Source: Gammaproteobacteria bacterium
GTDB taxonomy: Bacteria; Pseudomonadota; Gammaproteobacteria; SZUA-140
Reading direction: 5' to 3'
Assembly (NCBI GenBank): GCA_016712635.1
Contig: JADJQS010000007.1
Span: 184,933 to 248,932 of the forward strand
DNA length: 64,000 nucleotides
Within the stretch, counting starts at the first letter, position 1; every line of letters begins with the position of its first letter. The notes under the pieces are model-generated. The model was not told the origin of the DNA. It saw only the letters and a list, made by a program, of their open reading frames with translations, and did not search any database. A program made the translations under genes and the position numbers. Shown here piece by piece: positions 26,001 through 32,934 of this stretch.

Positions 26001-26088
26001 GGTGGATAGGGGCGCTGGTATGGGGTTCGCGGTTGACTGAGCTGTCAATGATACTATGTTGTTAGTATTCATTTAGGGGAATACCCGC

Positions 26089-26317
26089 TTGAAAATCGTT
26101 TCATCGCTGATTGAGCTGGAGACGGGAGAGGGGATCTCGATACATAACCTCATGGTCGTTCTGAGTGCAGCCGTTGCCAGCACGGGCATCAGAAGTGGAT
26201 CAGGTGAGATTGCTATACGTCGGCATGACCCGGGCCAAATCCCAACTGTTGATTACCTCCAGCGGGAATACGGTGTTTACCCAGAGACTGGTGGAGATGG
26301 TTGCGCCTTGAATTGAT
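26089..26317 (+). pseudogene. Chimera of a yjbQ start and a UvrD-type helicase end
   Basis: The first 36 codons (TTG at 26089, 'MKIVSSLIELETGEGISIHNL') resemble the start of YjbQ, the intact form of which lies at 27956, though clearly diverged. From about 26192, in another frame, the DNA reads 'EVDQVRLLYVGMTRAKSQLLITSSGNT ... RLVEMVAP' and a stop: 'LLYVGMTRA' is helicase motif VI of the UvrD/PcrA family. Both pieces are fragments, so this is recombination debris. Confidence 0.7.
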
Positions 26318-26430
26318 GTGCGTGCTGCAGGGGTCCTGGCTGCATGAATGCTCGGATAGACCCGCCCGTGTCATGGCTGGTATCTCAAGTTCTGGAATGA
26401 CGTGTTCCGTTTCCGCCAAACCACCATATC

Positions 26431-26540
26431 CTCATTCCCGCGTAACTCGAGCCTGCCCCCGCGAGGGCGTGGGCGGTAATCCAGGATTTCCACTTAGCAA
26501 CAGGCTCAAAACACTGGATCCCCGCCTGCGCGGGGATGAC
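26431..26540. repeat. Family B repeats, long form and inverted short form
   Basis: CTCATTCCCGCG ... GCCTGCCCCCGCGAGGGCG ... GGTAATCCAG (26431-26485) is followed after 28 bases by CTGGATCCCC ... GCGCGGGGATGAC (26514-26540) in the opposite orientation: an inverted pair without a gene. Confidence 0.8.
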
Positions 26541-26566
26541 AGGCTTTTGATATACGTTATTGACCA

Positions 26567-26600
26567 AACCTAAAATAATGACCATACCTAATTTTAGGTT
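26567..26600. promoter_or_regulatory. Perfect 10-bp inverted repeat upstream of the MNT gene
   Basis: AACCTAAAAT (26567-26576), 14-base spacer, ATTTTAGGTT (26591-26600). AT-rich, in an otherwise empty stretch 128 bases before the MNT start. It could be an operator or weak terminator. Confidence 0.4.
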
Positions 26601-26728
26601 CACCCCATGCGCTGACCTACGCCCGGATGGCACGTCGAGGTTCCCGCCATGACGAATTCGAGGGCAGCGAGGTGGTGCTCTATTTGCGCTTGACGCGTGT
26701 GGCAAATAAGGCTACATTCGTCGCCTAA

Positions 26729-27358
26729 ATGAAAACACAACGATCTATTGATCTCGGAACCCTGTTTTTTGGCGCCTATCGCCGGCAGGTGCTGGGCTTG
26801 TTGTTGCTGCATCCCGAGGAGTCATTTCACCTGCGGGAGATCGCGCGCATTACTAATACCCAGCCCGGCACCTTGCGGCGCGAGCTCGCGCAGTTGGCCG
26901 AGGCCGGTGTGCTGAGCCGCGAGCGGATGGGGAACCTGGTGCGTTACCGCGCCGATCCGGCATGCCCGATTTACGAAGAGCTGCGCGGGATATTGAAAAA
27001 GACCGCCGGTGTAGTCGATCTGCTGCGGGATGCGCTGGCGCCGCTCGGCGACCGGATCACCACGGCCTTCGTGTACGGCTCGGTCGCGAGCGGCGGAGAG
27101 CGTCGCGCGAGCGACGTCGATGTGCTGGTGGTCGGTTCGGCCACCTTCGAGGAAATCGTGCGGGCTTTGCATCCCTGCCAGGAGCGATTGCGCCGCGAGA
27201 TCAATCCGAATGTCTACAGCCATGACGAATTCAGGAAGAAGCGTCGGGCTAAGGACGCATTTCTGTCACGGGTGCTGGAGCGCCCCCGTTTGTTCATTCT
27301 AGGGAGGGAAGATGACCTTGGAGAATCTGGTCCGGATCGGAAAGCTGGCGCGGCATGA
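26729..27358 (+). CDS. Winged-helix/minimal nucleotidyltransferase (MNT) fusion protein
   Basis: 209 residues. An ArsR-like winged helix ('FHLREIARITNTQPGTLRRELAQLAEAGVLSRERMGNLVRYRAD', about residues 31-74) is joined to an MNT domain ('TTAFVYGSVASGGERRASDVDVLVVG', about 111-136). MNT proteins neutralise HEPN RNase toxins by adding AMP. The HEPN gene follows in another frame, starting 47 bases before this stop, but is broken. The tail after 'LFILGRED' is probably extended beyond the usual end. Confidence 0.82.
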   Translation: MKTQRSIDLGTLFFGAYRRQVLGLLLLHPEESFHLREIARITNTQPGTLRRELAQLAEAGVLSRERMGNLVRYRADPACPIYEELRGILKKTAGVVDLLRDALAPLGDRITTAFVYGSVASGGERRASDVDVLVVGSATFEEIVRALHPCQERLRREINPNVYSHDEFRKKRRAKDAFLSRVLERPRLFILGREDDLGESGPDRKAGAA

Positions 27359-27578
27359 TCCTTCGCGCGAGGAGATCGCACGGCTGCTGGCTGCGGTGAA
27401 GCGTAACCTGAAAGACGCACGCAACGAGAACATCAGCCCGGAGGGGCGATTCGACCTGGCATACAAGGCGGTAGCGGCCGAGGCGCTGACCACGGACCAG
27501 GGTCGGGGGCTGGTGGGGGAAATTGTCCGCGCTATTTATCGCGTCATTCCCGCGAACGCGGGAATCCAGTATGTCTGA
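27312..27578 (+). pseudogene. HEPN-domain toxin, truncated by the GIY-YIG element
   Basis: The ATG at 27312 follows GGGAGGG. 'LVRIGKLARHDPSREEIARLLAAVKRNLKDARNENISPEGRFDLAYKA' is the first half of the HEPN partner of MNT. After about 75 codons the frame runs into the left 28-bp end of the GIY-YIG element, giving the tail 'RVIPANAGIQYV'. The usual R-x4-6-H catalytic segment is missing, so the toxin is inactive. Confidence 0.7.
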
Positions 27579-27903
27579 TCATGGGAAGACATTCTTCGTT
27601 TACCTCTTGGCCAGCAAGCGGAATGGAACCCTCTATGTGGGCGTTACATCGAATCTTTGTGGCAAGGGTGTGGCAACACAGGAACAAAGTAGTAGACAGC
27701 TTCACGGCTAAGTATAGGATTGGAAGCCTCGTATACTTCGAGGCGCATGAGTCAGCAGAGTCTGCGATTCGGCGCGAGAAGCAGATAAAGAAATGGAACC
27801 GTGCGTGGAAGATTCAACTGATAGAGCTGAATAATCCTGCATGGAGGGATCTCTATGATGAGATCGTTTGAAAATCTGGATTCCCGCGTTCGCGGGAATG
27901 ACG
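27542..27903. mobile_element. 362-bp GIY-YIG element with perfect 28-bp inverted ends
   Basis: The left end (27542-27569, CGTCATTCCC ... GGGAATCCAG) and right end (27876-27903) are exact reverse complements, each with an inner 9-bp hairpin (ATTCCCGCG/CGCGGGAAT). Only a GIY-YIG gene lies between, filling the element from the base after the left end +1 to 4 bases before the right end. It has entered the HEPN gene. A second element at 32315-32673 has the same design with a different end sequence. Confidence 0.75.
27571..27871 (+). CDS. Single-domain GIY-YIG nuclease (frameshifted)
   Basis: About 99 residues. 'KTFFVYLLASKRNGTLYVGVTSNL' carries the GIY and YIG motifs (VYLL, YVGV). One extra A near 27662 breaks the frame; the second frame continues 'VWQHRNKVVDSFTAKYRIGSLVYFEAHESAESAIRREKQIKKWNRAWKIQLIELNNPAWRDLYDEIV', which has the R, H, Y and E residues of the family. 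Comparison with the intact copy at 32348 places the shift. Family members are small nickases or nucleases; this one sits alone between the two inverted ends and may mobilise them. Confidence 0.82.
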
Positions 27904-27955
27904 ACCCGATGTTTCATCGCAGCCATGTGTTTTCGTTGTTGAGCTCGGTTCCAGA

Positions 27956-28393
27956 ATGAAAATCTATTCCACACAGATTGAGTTGGACACAGACACAGGG
28001 ATAGCCGTTCATTCCCTGATGCCCGAGCTTAAGGAGGTCCTTGCCGGTTCGGGCATCAGAAACGGTTTCGTCACCGTAACCTCGCAGCACACCACCACGG
28101 CTATCGTGATCAACGAGGATGAAGAACGCCTGCGCGAGGATGTGAAGCGGTTTTTGACCCGGCTGATCCCGCCCAACGAACGCTATCTGCACAACGACAT
28201 CGCGCTGCGAGACTGTCCGCCGGACGAGCCCGAGAACGCGCACTCCCATCTTGCGGCGATGTTGCTCGGCAGTTCCGAGGTGATACCGCTGATTGATGGC
28301 GCGCTGGGGCTGGGGCAGTATCAGTCGGTGATGCTGGTCGAGCTGGACGGCCCTCGCGCTCGCACGGTGCGGGTGCAGGTGGTGGGGGAGTAG
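27956..28393 (+). CDS. yjbQ: YjbQ family protein (UPF0047)
   Basis: 145 residues, normal length. 'FVTVTSQHTTTAIVINEDE', 'ERYLHND', 'ENAHSHLAAMLLGSSEVIPL' and 'GLGQYQSVMLVELDGPR' are the conserved family blocks; the histidines are thought to bind metal. YjbQ has been linked to weak thiamine-phosphate synthase activity in E. coli; its true role is not settled. A diverged fragment of a relative lies at 26089. Confidence 0.9.
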   Translation: MKIYSTQIELDTDTGIAVHSLMPELKEVLAGSGIRNGFVTVTSQHTTTAIVINEDEERLREDVKRFLTRLIPPNERYLHNDIALRDCPPDEPENAHSHLAAMLLGSSEVIPLIDGALGLGQYQSVMLVELDGPRARTVRVQVVGE

Positions 28394-28423
28394 GGGTGGA
28401 TAGGTTCGAGTGTCAGCTCGGGT

Positions 28424-28508
28424 TGTCATTCCCGCGCAGGCGGGAATCCAGTGTCTACTTCTGATCGACAGGTGAAACCACTGGATCCCCGCTTTCGCGG
28501 GGATGACG
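28424..28508. repeat. Gene-less inverted pair of family B repeats
   Basis: TGTCATTCCC ... GGGAATCCAG (28424-28451), a 29-base spacer, then CTGGATCCCC ... GGGGATGACG (28481-28508). Ends are arranged as in the GIY-YIG elements but enclose no gene, like a deletion derivative. Confidence 0.85.
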
Positions 28509-28657
28509 GCGGTTGTGGGGATGACTGTGGTCGCGGGGATGGTGGTGGTCGCGAGGGTGACGGTGGTTTCATTCGCCATGGCGGTTTTAAGATGATGTCG
28601 ATGCAGTTCCGGGTATCGGATCGAATTTAATGGAGTTGTCTGATTGCAATAGCCCGC

Positions 28658-28984
28658 ATGGCCCGTCGTAACCATTATCACGTCTACGTCATCGAATTGT
28701 CGGAAGACGTACTGTACGAGCCCAAATTCAAGCGGGCCAACCCGGATTATGACTACGGCAAGCCCTGCGTCTACGTCGGCATGACCGGGCTCGACCCCGA
28801 CGTGCGCTTCGACAAGCACAAGGCCGGCATCCAGTCGAACCGCTTCGTGCGCGAATACGGGCTGCGGCTGATGCCAGAACTGTACGAGGTCTATAATCCG
28901 ATGCCCTACGAGGGCGCGCGCGAGATGGAGGTGGAGCTGGCGATCGGCCTGCGCGAGGCGGGGTATGGGGTGTGGCAGGCATGA
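28658..28984 (+). CDS. Hypothetical protein with GIY-YIG-like pattern
   Basis: 108 residues. 'HYHVYVIELS' followed by 'KPCVYVGMTGLDPDVRFDKHKAGIQSNRFVREYG' resembles the GIY strand, YIG strand and the R ... H helix of GIY-YIG nucleases, with a longer insert than usual between the two strands. It is not close to the small nucleases at 27571 and 32348. Function unknown; the start has no obvious Shine-Dalgarno. Confidence 0.55.
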   Translation: MARRNHYHVYVIELSEDVLYEPKFKRANPDYDYGKPCVYVGMTGLDPDVRFDKHKAGIQSNRFVREYGLRLMPELYEVYNPMPYEGAREMEVELAIGLREAGYGVWQA

Positions 28985-29028
28985 GCGTTGCAGGGGTAGT
29001 ATCGTAATATCAATTGAGGCAGTTGAGT

Positions 29029-30135
29029 ATGGCGATCCGCATCATCTCCGATCTTGCAGAGCTGAAGTCCATCGAGGGTGCGTATGAGGCGCTCTTCCGG
29101 TCTTGCGGGCGGCCGCATATCAAATCCTCGTTTCCCTTTGTCTTCGCGGACGCCGCGACCGGCACACCCGGCGCGTGGCGCTGCATTGCCGCGTACCAGG
29201 ACGGGGCCCTGGCCGGGTGCCTGTATGGCCGGCGCGAATACCGCAAGGTCATGCGCCTCTCACTGCCGGTGTTCGAGATCCATGCCGATCCGTTGCTGGC
29301 GGAGCAGGACGGGGATCGCGTTCTGGAGAGATTGATCGGCGCGCTGCAGGTCGAGCAGCAGGATTGCCTCTATGTCGTCTTCAGGAGCCTGGGCCCGGCC
29401 GGTTTCGATGCCCTGGAACGGTGTCTGCGCCGCATGAACAGTCGTTACGCCTGGCAATGGGCCGGCTATGGCTTCCATATCGACACCGCGGTTTCCGAGG
29501 AGGCCTTCCTGAAGGGCCTGGACGGGAAGAAGCGGCGCGAGATCGACCGCCGTGCGCGCCGGCTCGGCACGGAGCGGGTGGTCGAGTACGTCTGCGATGA
29601 GGATTCCAACCCGGAGCTCAACGCGCGGCGCTATGAGGAGTTCCTCGCCCTGGAGGATTCCGGCTGGAAGGGCGGCAACCAGAGCTCGCTCAGGCACCGG
29701 GCGGCGCTGGGACGCTTTTACCGCGAACTCGTTGCGAGCGCGTCCCGCGCCGGCCTGTCCGTGTGGCACACCCTGCGCATCGACGGCCGGCCGGCCGCCA
29801 TGGGCCTGTGCCTGCGCAGCCACGGGACGCTGTGGTGGCCGAAGGTGGCCTATGACGAGGCCCATGCGCGCAACTGCCCCGGTATTCTGCTGACGCATCA
29901 TCTGTTGAAGTGGTGCGTCGCGCGCAGTGATATCCATGAAATGAACGGCATCAGCGGCGCGGCCTGGATGGAGACCTGGAATCCGCGGAAGACGCATTAC
30001 CGCTACCTCAACCTCTTCAACGACACACTGAAATCGCAGCTTGCCGGTCATGCGCTGAGGATGCGGAGCGCCGGCCAGGACTGGCGCCGCGACCGCGACG
30101 CGCCGCCGACCGGCTATGACAAGCCCTGTCTGTAA
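29029..30135 (+). CDS. GNAT-fold (BioF2/CelD-like) acetyltransferase
   Basis: 368 residues from the ATG at 29029. The C-terminal half ('EEAFLKGLDGKKRREIDRRARRLG', 'YEEFLALEDSGWKGGNQSSL', 'FYRELVASASRAGLSVWHTLRIDGRPAAMGLCLRSHGTLWWPKVAYDEAHARNCPGILL') matches the acetyltransferase domain of BioF2/CelD proteins. These act on sugars or peptide-linked groups in the cytoplasm. No partner genes lie nearby, so the substrate is unknown. Confidence 0.72.
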   Translation: MAIRIISDLAELKSIEGAYEALFRSCGRPHIKSSFPFVFADAATGTPGAWRCIAAYQDGALAGCLYGRREYRKVMRLSLPVFEIHADPLLAEQDGDRVLERLIGALQVEQQDCLYVVFRSLGPAGFDALERCLRRMNSRYAWQWAGYGFHIDTAVSEEAFLKGLDGKKRREIDRRARRLGTERVVEYVCDEDSNPELNARRYEEFLALEDSGWKGGNQSSLRHRAALGRFYRELVASASRAGLSVWHTLRIDGRPAAMGLCLRSHGTLWWPKVAYDEAHARNCPGILLTHHLLKWCVARSDIHEMNGISGAAWMETWNPRKTHYRYLNLFNDTLKSQLAGHALRMRSAGQDWRRDRDAPPTGYDKPCL

Positions 30136-30260
30136 GGCCGCGGCGTACTGCGGAGCGGTACGGCGGGATAAGGATCGGGGCTGGCTCAGGGTGGCGGAGG
30201 AGATGCATCACGCGCTATAGTCACGGGAGGAACACTGATGAACTGGTCTGGAGGAATTGT

Positions 30261-30896
30261 ATGGCGTTGAGACGGATCGTATGGCTCCTGCTGCTGGCGG
30301 TGGTCTGGCCGGTGCAGGCGGGGGATATGGGCCACGAGCTCACCGAGGCACGCGCGGTCTTCCTGCGCGGGGTGGACGGCGACAAGCGCGCTGTGCGCGA
30401 CGCGGTCCAGCGGTTCAAGTCCCTGAGCCGGGCACATGCGGAGGAGCCGGTGTTTCAGGCGTATCTCGGCGCGGCCATGACCCTGCAGGGGCGCGATGCG
30501 CCCAACAACATCGAGAAGGGGCGCATCACCGAGGAGGGCCTGGGCGTGCTCGACCGCGCGCTCGAGATGCAGATGGCGAAGCCGGATCCGGGCTCGGTGC
30601 ACACCCTGGACACGATGCTGGTGGCGGCGAACACCTGCATCCACCTGCCGGCCTTCTTCAACCGCTACCAGCAGGGCCGGGAGCTGTTGCAGAAGATCCT
30701 CACCCACCCCGATTTCGACGCGATGGCGCCGGGTTACAAGGCGGCGGTCTACGTGGCCCAGGCGCTGGTGTCCCACGGCGACGCCGACGACGAGTCCTAC
30801 CGCCGCTACCTGGAGCTGACCGTCAGCACCGACCCCGAGGGCCGCGACGGCCAGTACGCCAGCAAGCGGCTTGAGGAGTTGAAGGAGCCTACTTAA
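30261..30896 (+). CDS. Exported helical-repeat protein of unknown function
   Basis: 211 residues. Signal peptide (IVWLLLLAVVWPVQA, then GDM). The mature part is helical ('EARAVFLRGVDGDKRAVRDAVQRFKSLSRAHAEEPVFQAYLGAAMTLQGRDA') in a TPR-like arrangement. GGAGGAATTGT lies before the ATG. Probably periplasmic; not recognised beyond this. Confidence 0.7.
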   Translation: MALRRIVWLLLLAVVWPVQAGDMGHELTEARAVFLRGVDGDKRAVRDAVQRFKSLSRAHAEEPVFQAYLGAAMTLQGRDAPNNIEKGRITEEGLGVLDRALEMQMAKPDPGSVHTLDTMLVAANTCIHLPAFFNRYQQGRELLQKILTHPDFDAMAPGYKAAVYVAQALVSHGDADDESYRRYLELTVSTDPEGRDGQYASKRLEELKEPT

Positions 30897-30906
30897 TAAT
30901 TAGTAA

Positions 30907-30999
30907 GGGGACAGACTTAAGTCTGTCCCCGATCCTCTAAGCGGGATGGGGACAGATTTGAAATCTGTCCCCACTGTTGCACGTCAAATCTGTCCCCTT
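30907..30999. repeat. Family A palindromes
   Basis: GGGGACAGACTT/AAGTCTGTCCCC (30907-30930), GGGGACAGATTTG/AAATCTGTCCCC (30948-30972) and half a unit (AAATCTGTCCCC, about 30985). It sits between convergent genes. Confidence 0.85.
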
Positions 31000-31008
31000 C
31001 AGTAGGCC

Positions 31009-31584
31009 TTACTTGTACTTCCTGAACTGCCCCACCACCACCCCGAAGATTTCCAGCTCCCCCTGCGGCCGGATGACCGGATAGGCCTTGTTTTCCGGTT
31101 TCAGGATGAAGCGCCCCTTTTCCTGGGCGAGGCGTTTCAGCGTGAATTCGTTGTCGACGATGGCGACGACGAGTTCACCGACCTTCGCGTTGCGGCGCTT
31201 CTCGACCACGACAATGTCGTCCGAGTGGATGCCGGCGTCGATCATCGAGTCGCCCTTGACGCGGATCAGCACCGTCGCCGACGGATTCTTCACCAGGTAT
31301 TCGTCGATGGTGAGATTGTTCGACCCGGTGTCCGCAGCCGGGCTCGGCAGGCCGGCCGGCACGCTCTCGGCGAGCGGCCGCTCGAAGAAGCGCACGCCGG
31401 GCTTGAGCCGCTGGCCGGGCGCGCTCTCGAGGTAACCCTCGGCCTTGAGGCGCAGCACCAGTCCCGCGACCGAGGCCTTCGAGCTCATGCCGATGAGCTC
31501 GCCGATCGCCGCGTAGGAGGGCAGCACCCGGTGGCGGGCGTAGTAATCCTGCAGCGTGGCGAGATGTTGCGCGTCGTTTGACAT
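31009..31584 (-). CDS. lexA: LexA-family repressor (S24 peptidase)
   Basis: 191 residues from the ATG at 31584. An N-terminal helix-turn-helix ('VLPSYAAIGELIGMSSKASVAGLVLRLKAEGYL') is followed by an Ala-Gly cleavage site ('VPAGLP', about residue 80) and the S24 domain with catalytic Ser in 'KGDSMIDAGI' and Lys in 'FTLKRL'. On RecA activation such proteins cut themselves and release SOS promoters. It could be an accessory LexA rather than the main one. Its promoter lies immediately upstream and overlaps a palindrome. Confidence 0.85.
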   Translation of the reverse strand: MSNDAQHLATLQDYYARHRVLPSYAAIGELIGMSSKASVAGLVLRLKAEGYLESAPGQRLKPGVRFFERPLAESVPAGLPSPAADTGSNNLTIDEYLVKNPSATVLIRVKGDSMIDAGIHSDDIVVVEKRRNAKVGELVVAIVDNEFTLKRLAQEKGRFILKPENKAYPVIRPQGELEIFGVVVGQFRKYK

Positions 31585-31591
31585 GCGCGTT

Positions 31592-31620
31592 ATGCTAGCG
31601 AACGAACGTTCGTTCGTCAA
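31592..31620 (-). promoter_or_regulatory. lexA promoter with 18-bp operator palindrome
   Basis: On the minus strand TTGACG (31620-31615), a 17-base spacer and TAGCAT (31597-31592). The spacer holds a perfect 18-bp palindrome, CGAACGAAC/GTTCGTTCG (31599-31616), so a bound repressor would block RNA polymerase. The start codon is 7 bases after the -10 box, suggesting a leaderless or nearly leaderless mRNA. The site also lies 19 bases before the divergent ORF6N gene. Confidence 0.7.
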
Positions 31621-31635
31621 GGAGGGGGGTACGGC

Positions 31636-32181
31636 ATGGATGCCAGAAAGCGGCAGCGTGGAAAAACCATCACGCCTGCAGAGAACATTGCACAGGTAAT
31701 TTTGTTAATCCGCGCGCAAAAGGTGATATTGGATGCTGACTTGGCAAGGCTTTATGGTGTGACCACCAAGCGTCTGAATGAGCAGGTCAGGCGTAATCCG
31801 GGGCGGTTTCCCGAAGATTTCATGTTTCAGCTGACTAAAGAGGAAAAGGTCGAGGTGGTCGCAAATTGCGACCACCTCGACCGCTTGAAGTACTCGCCCA
31901 CTCTGCCCCTGGCGTTTACGGAGCATGGCGCAATCATGGCGGCATCCGTTCTCAATTCGGAGCGAGCGGTGGATATGAGCGTGTATGTTGTACGCGTCTT
32001 CGTTCGTCTGCGACAACTGTTAGCTTCTCATGAGAGCTTGGCCCGTAAGCTTGATGCACTGGAACGCAAATACGATGCGCAGTTCAAGGTCGTCATCGCC
32101 GCCATCCGCGAGCTGATGTCGCCGCCGGAACCGAAAAAGAAGCGGCCGATCGGTTTCGGGCCGTGGGGGGATAGTCGATAA
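31636..32181 (+). CDS. ORF6N domain protein (second copy)
   Basis: 181 residues; AAGGAGGGGGG precedes the ATG. The ORF6N domain 'VILDADLARLYGVTTKRLNEQVRRNPGRFPEDFMFQL' is followed by 'FTEHGAIMAASVLNSERAVDMSVYVVRVFVRLRQLL' and the same 'PPEPKKKRPIGFGPW' ending as the copy at 14315. The middle differs ('EVVANCDHLDRLKYSPTLPL' versus 'LRSQNATSN'), yet both carry a GGTCGCAAA-type palindrome there. It is divergent from lexA and may be under its control. Confidence 0.87.
   Translation: MDARKRQRGKTITPAENIAQVILLIRAQKVILDADLARLYGVTTKRLNEQVRRNPGRFPEDFMFQLTKEEKVEVVANCDHLDRLKYSPTLPLAFTEHGAIMAASVLNSERAVDMSVYVVRVFVRLRQLLASHESLARKLDALERKYDAQFKVVIAAIRELMSPPEPKKKRPIGFGPWGDSR
31850..31880. other. 31-base perfect palindrome inside the ORF6N gene
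   Basis: TCGAGGTGGTCGCAA (31850-31864), one base, TTGCGACCACCTCGA (31866-31880). Arms of 15 bp match exactly. The equivalent position of the paralogue holds GAGGTCGCA/TGCGACCTC (14521-14541). Confidence 0.85.
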
Positions 32182-32242
32182 GGGGACAGATTTCAAATCT
32201 GACCCCATCGTCTGATCGGGGACAGACTTAAGTCTTTTCCCG
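32182..32242. repeat. Family A palindromes, slightly degenerate
   Basis: GGGGACAGATTTC/AAATCTGACCCC (32182-32206) and GGGGACAGACTT/AAGTCTTTTCCC (32218-32241). Each has mismatches in the right arm. Confidence 0.8.
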
Positions 32243-32314
32243 GTACGCTAGAGGTCTGGCCCCGGCCAGTGGCTTGGACAGGAATAAGTTCAAAAAGCGA
32301 ATTTCAGTTTTACT

Positions 32315-32673
32315 CGTCATCCCCGCGCACGCGGGGATCCAGGGAATATGCTTATGGATAAGCATTTCTTCGTGTATATCCTGGCCAGCAAGAGGAACGG
32401 GACCTTGTATGTGGGTGTTACCTCGGATCTTCCGGGCAGGCTGTGGCAGCACAAGAACAAAGTAGTGGTTGGATTTACCAAGAAGTATCAGGTTGACATG
32501 CTGGTCTATTATGAGGGGCATGAATCTGCTGAGTCCGCAATCCGTCGTGAGAGGCAACTCAAGAAATGGAATCGCGCGTGGAAACTTCAGCTGATTGAGG
32601 AATCTAACCCTGACTGGCGGGATCTCTATGAGGATATCGTATAACCTGGATCCCCGCGTGCGCGGGGATGACG
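32315..32673. mobile_element. 359-bp GIY-YIG element with perfect 28-bp inverted ends (intact)
   Basis: The left end (32315-32342, CGTCATCCCC ... GGGGATCCAG) and right end (32646-32673) are exact reverse complements with inner hairpins ATCCCCGCG/CGCGGGGAT. The only gene inside is an intact GIY-YIG nuclease. Compared with the element at 27542 the ends differ at several positions, but each element's two ends agree with each other, as expected if ends are copied or recognised as a pair. A solo copy of the same end is at 32763. Confidence 0.78.
32348..32644 (+). CDS. Single-domain GIY-YIG nuclease (intact)
   Basis: 98 residues from ATG 32348 (or 96 from ATG 32354). 'FFVYILASKRNGTLYVGVTSDLPGRLWQHKNKVVVGFTKKYQVDMLVYYEGHESAESAIRRERQLKKWNRAWKLQLIEESNPDWRDLYEDIV' is read in parts as GIY strand (VYIL), YVGV, the R-x3-H helix, and the later Glu of the active site. 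It is the whole cargo of the element. The downstream 28-bp end starts 2 bases after the stop. Confidence 0.9.
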   Translation: MLMDKHFFVYILASKRNGTLYVGVTSDLPGRLWQHKNKVVVGFTKKYQVDMLVYYEGHESAESAIRRERQLKKWNRAWKLQLIEESNPDWRDLYEDIV

Positions 32674-32762
32674 CTAAAGGCGTGATGATATTTATTGACC
32701 GTTAATTCAACGACAGCTGCTACTCATTCACCGTTAACCCACAGCAACCGGGACCTGATTTC

Positions 32763-32790
32763 CGTCATCCCCGCGCACGCGGGGATCCAG
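32763..32790. repeat. Solo family B repeat
   Basis: Identical to the left end of the element at 32315, 89 bases beyond its right end, in the same orientation as the left end. Confidence 0.9.
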
Positions 32791-32815
32791 GAAATGAGAG
32801 ATGCGTATGGGAGTA

Positions 32816-32934
32816 GGGGACAGATTTCAAATCTGTCCCCGATCCACCCGATCAGTACGGGGACAGACTCAGCAAAAGGGGACAGACTTAAGTCTGTCCC
32901 CCTAAAGGTGCGATGGGTGGGACGTCTGTCCCCT
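32816..32934. repeat. Family A repeat array
   Basis: GGGGACAGATTTC/AAATCTGTCCCC (32817-32841), GGGGACAGACTCAGC, GGGGACAGACTT/AAGTCTGTCCCC (32878-32901) and a degenerate last unit with TCTGTCCCCTG. The last part overlaps the end of the transporter gene. Confidence 0.85.

Noticed and set aside
24366..26072. SagB-type gene as part of an azole-peptide cluster
   Set aside because: No YcaO cyclodehydratase or precursor peptide nearby; the double-domain form is common outside such clusters.
26301..26573. 90-codon frame over the family B pair
   Set aside because: It is a translation of the repeats ('DPRLRGDD' type) and not a gene.
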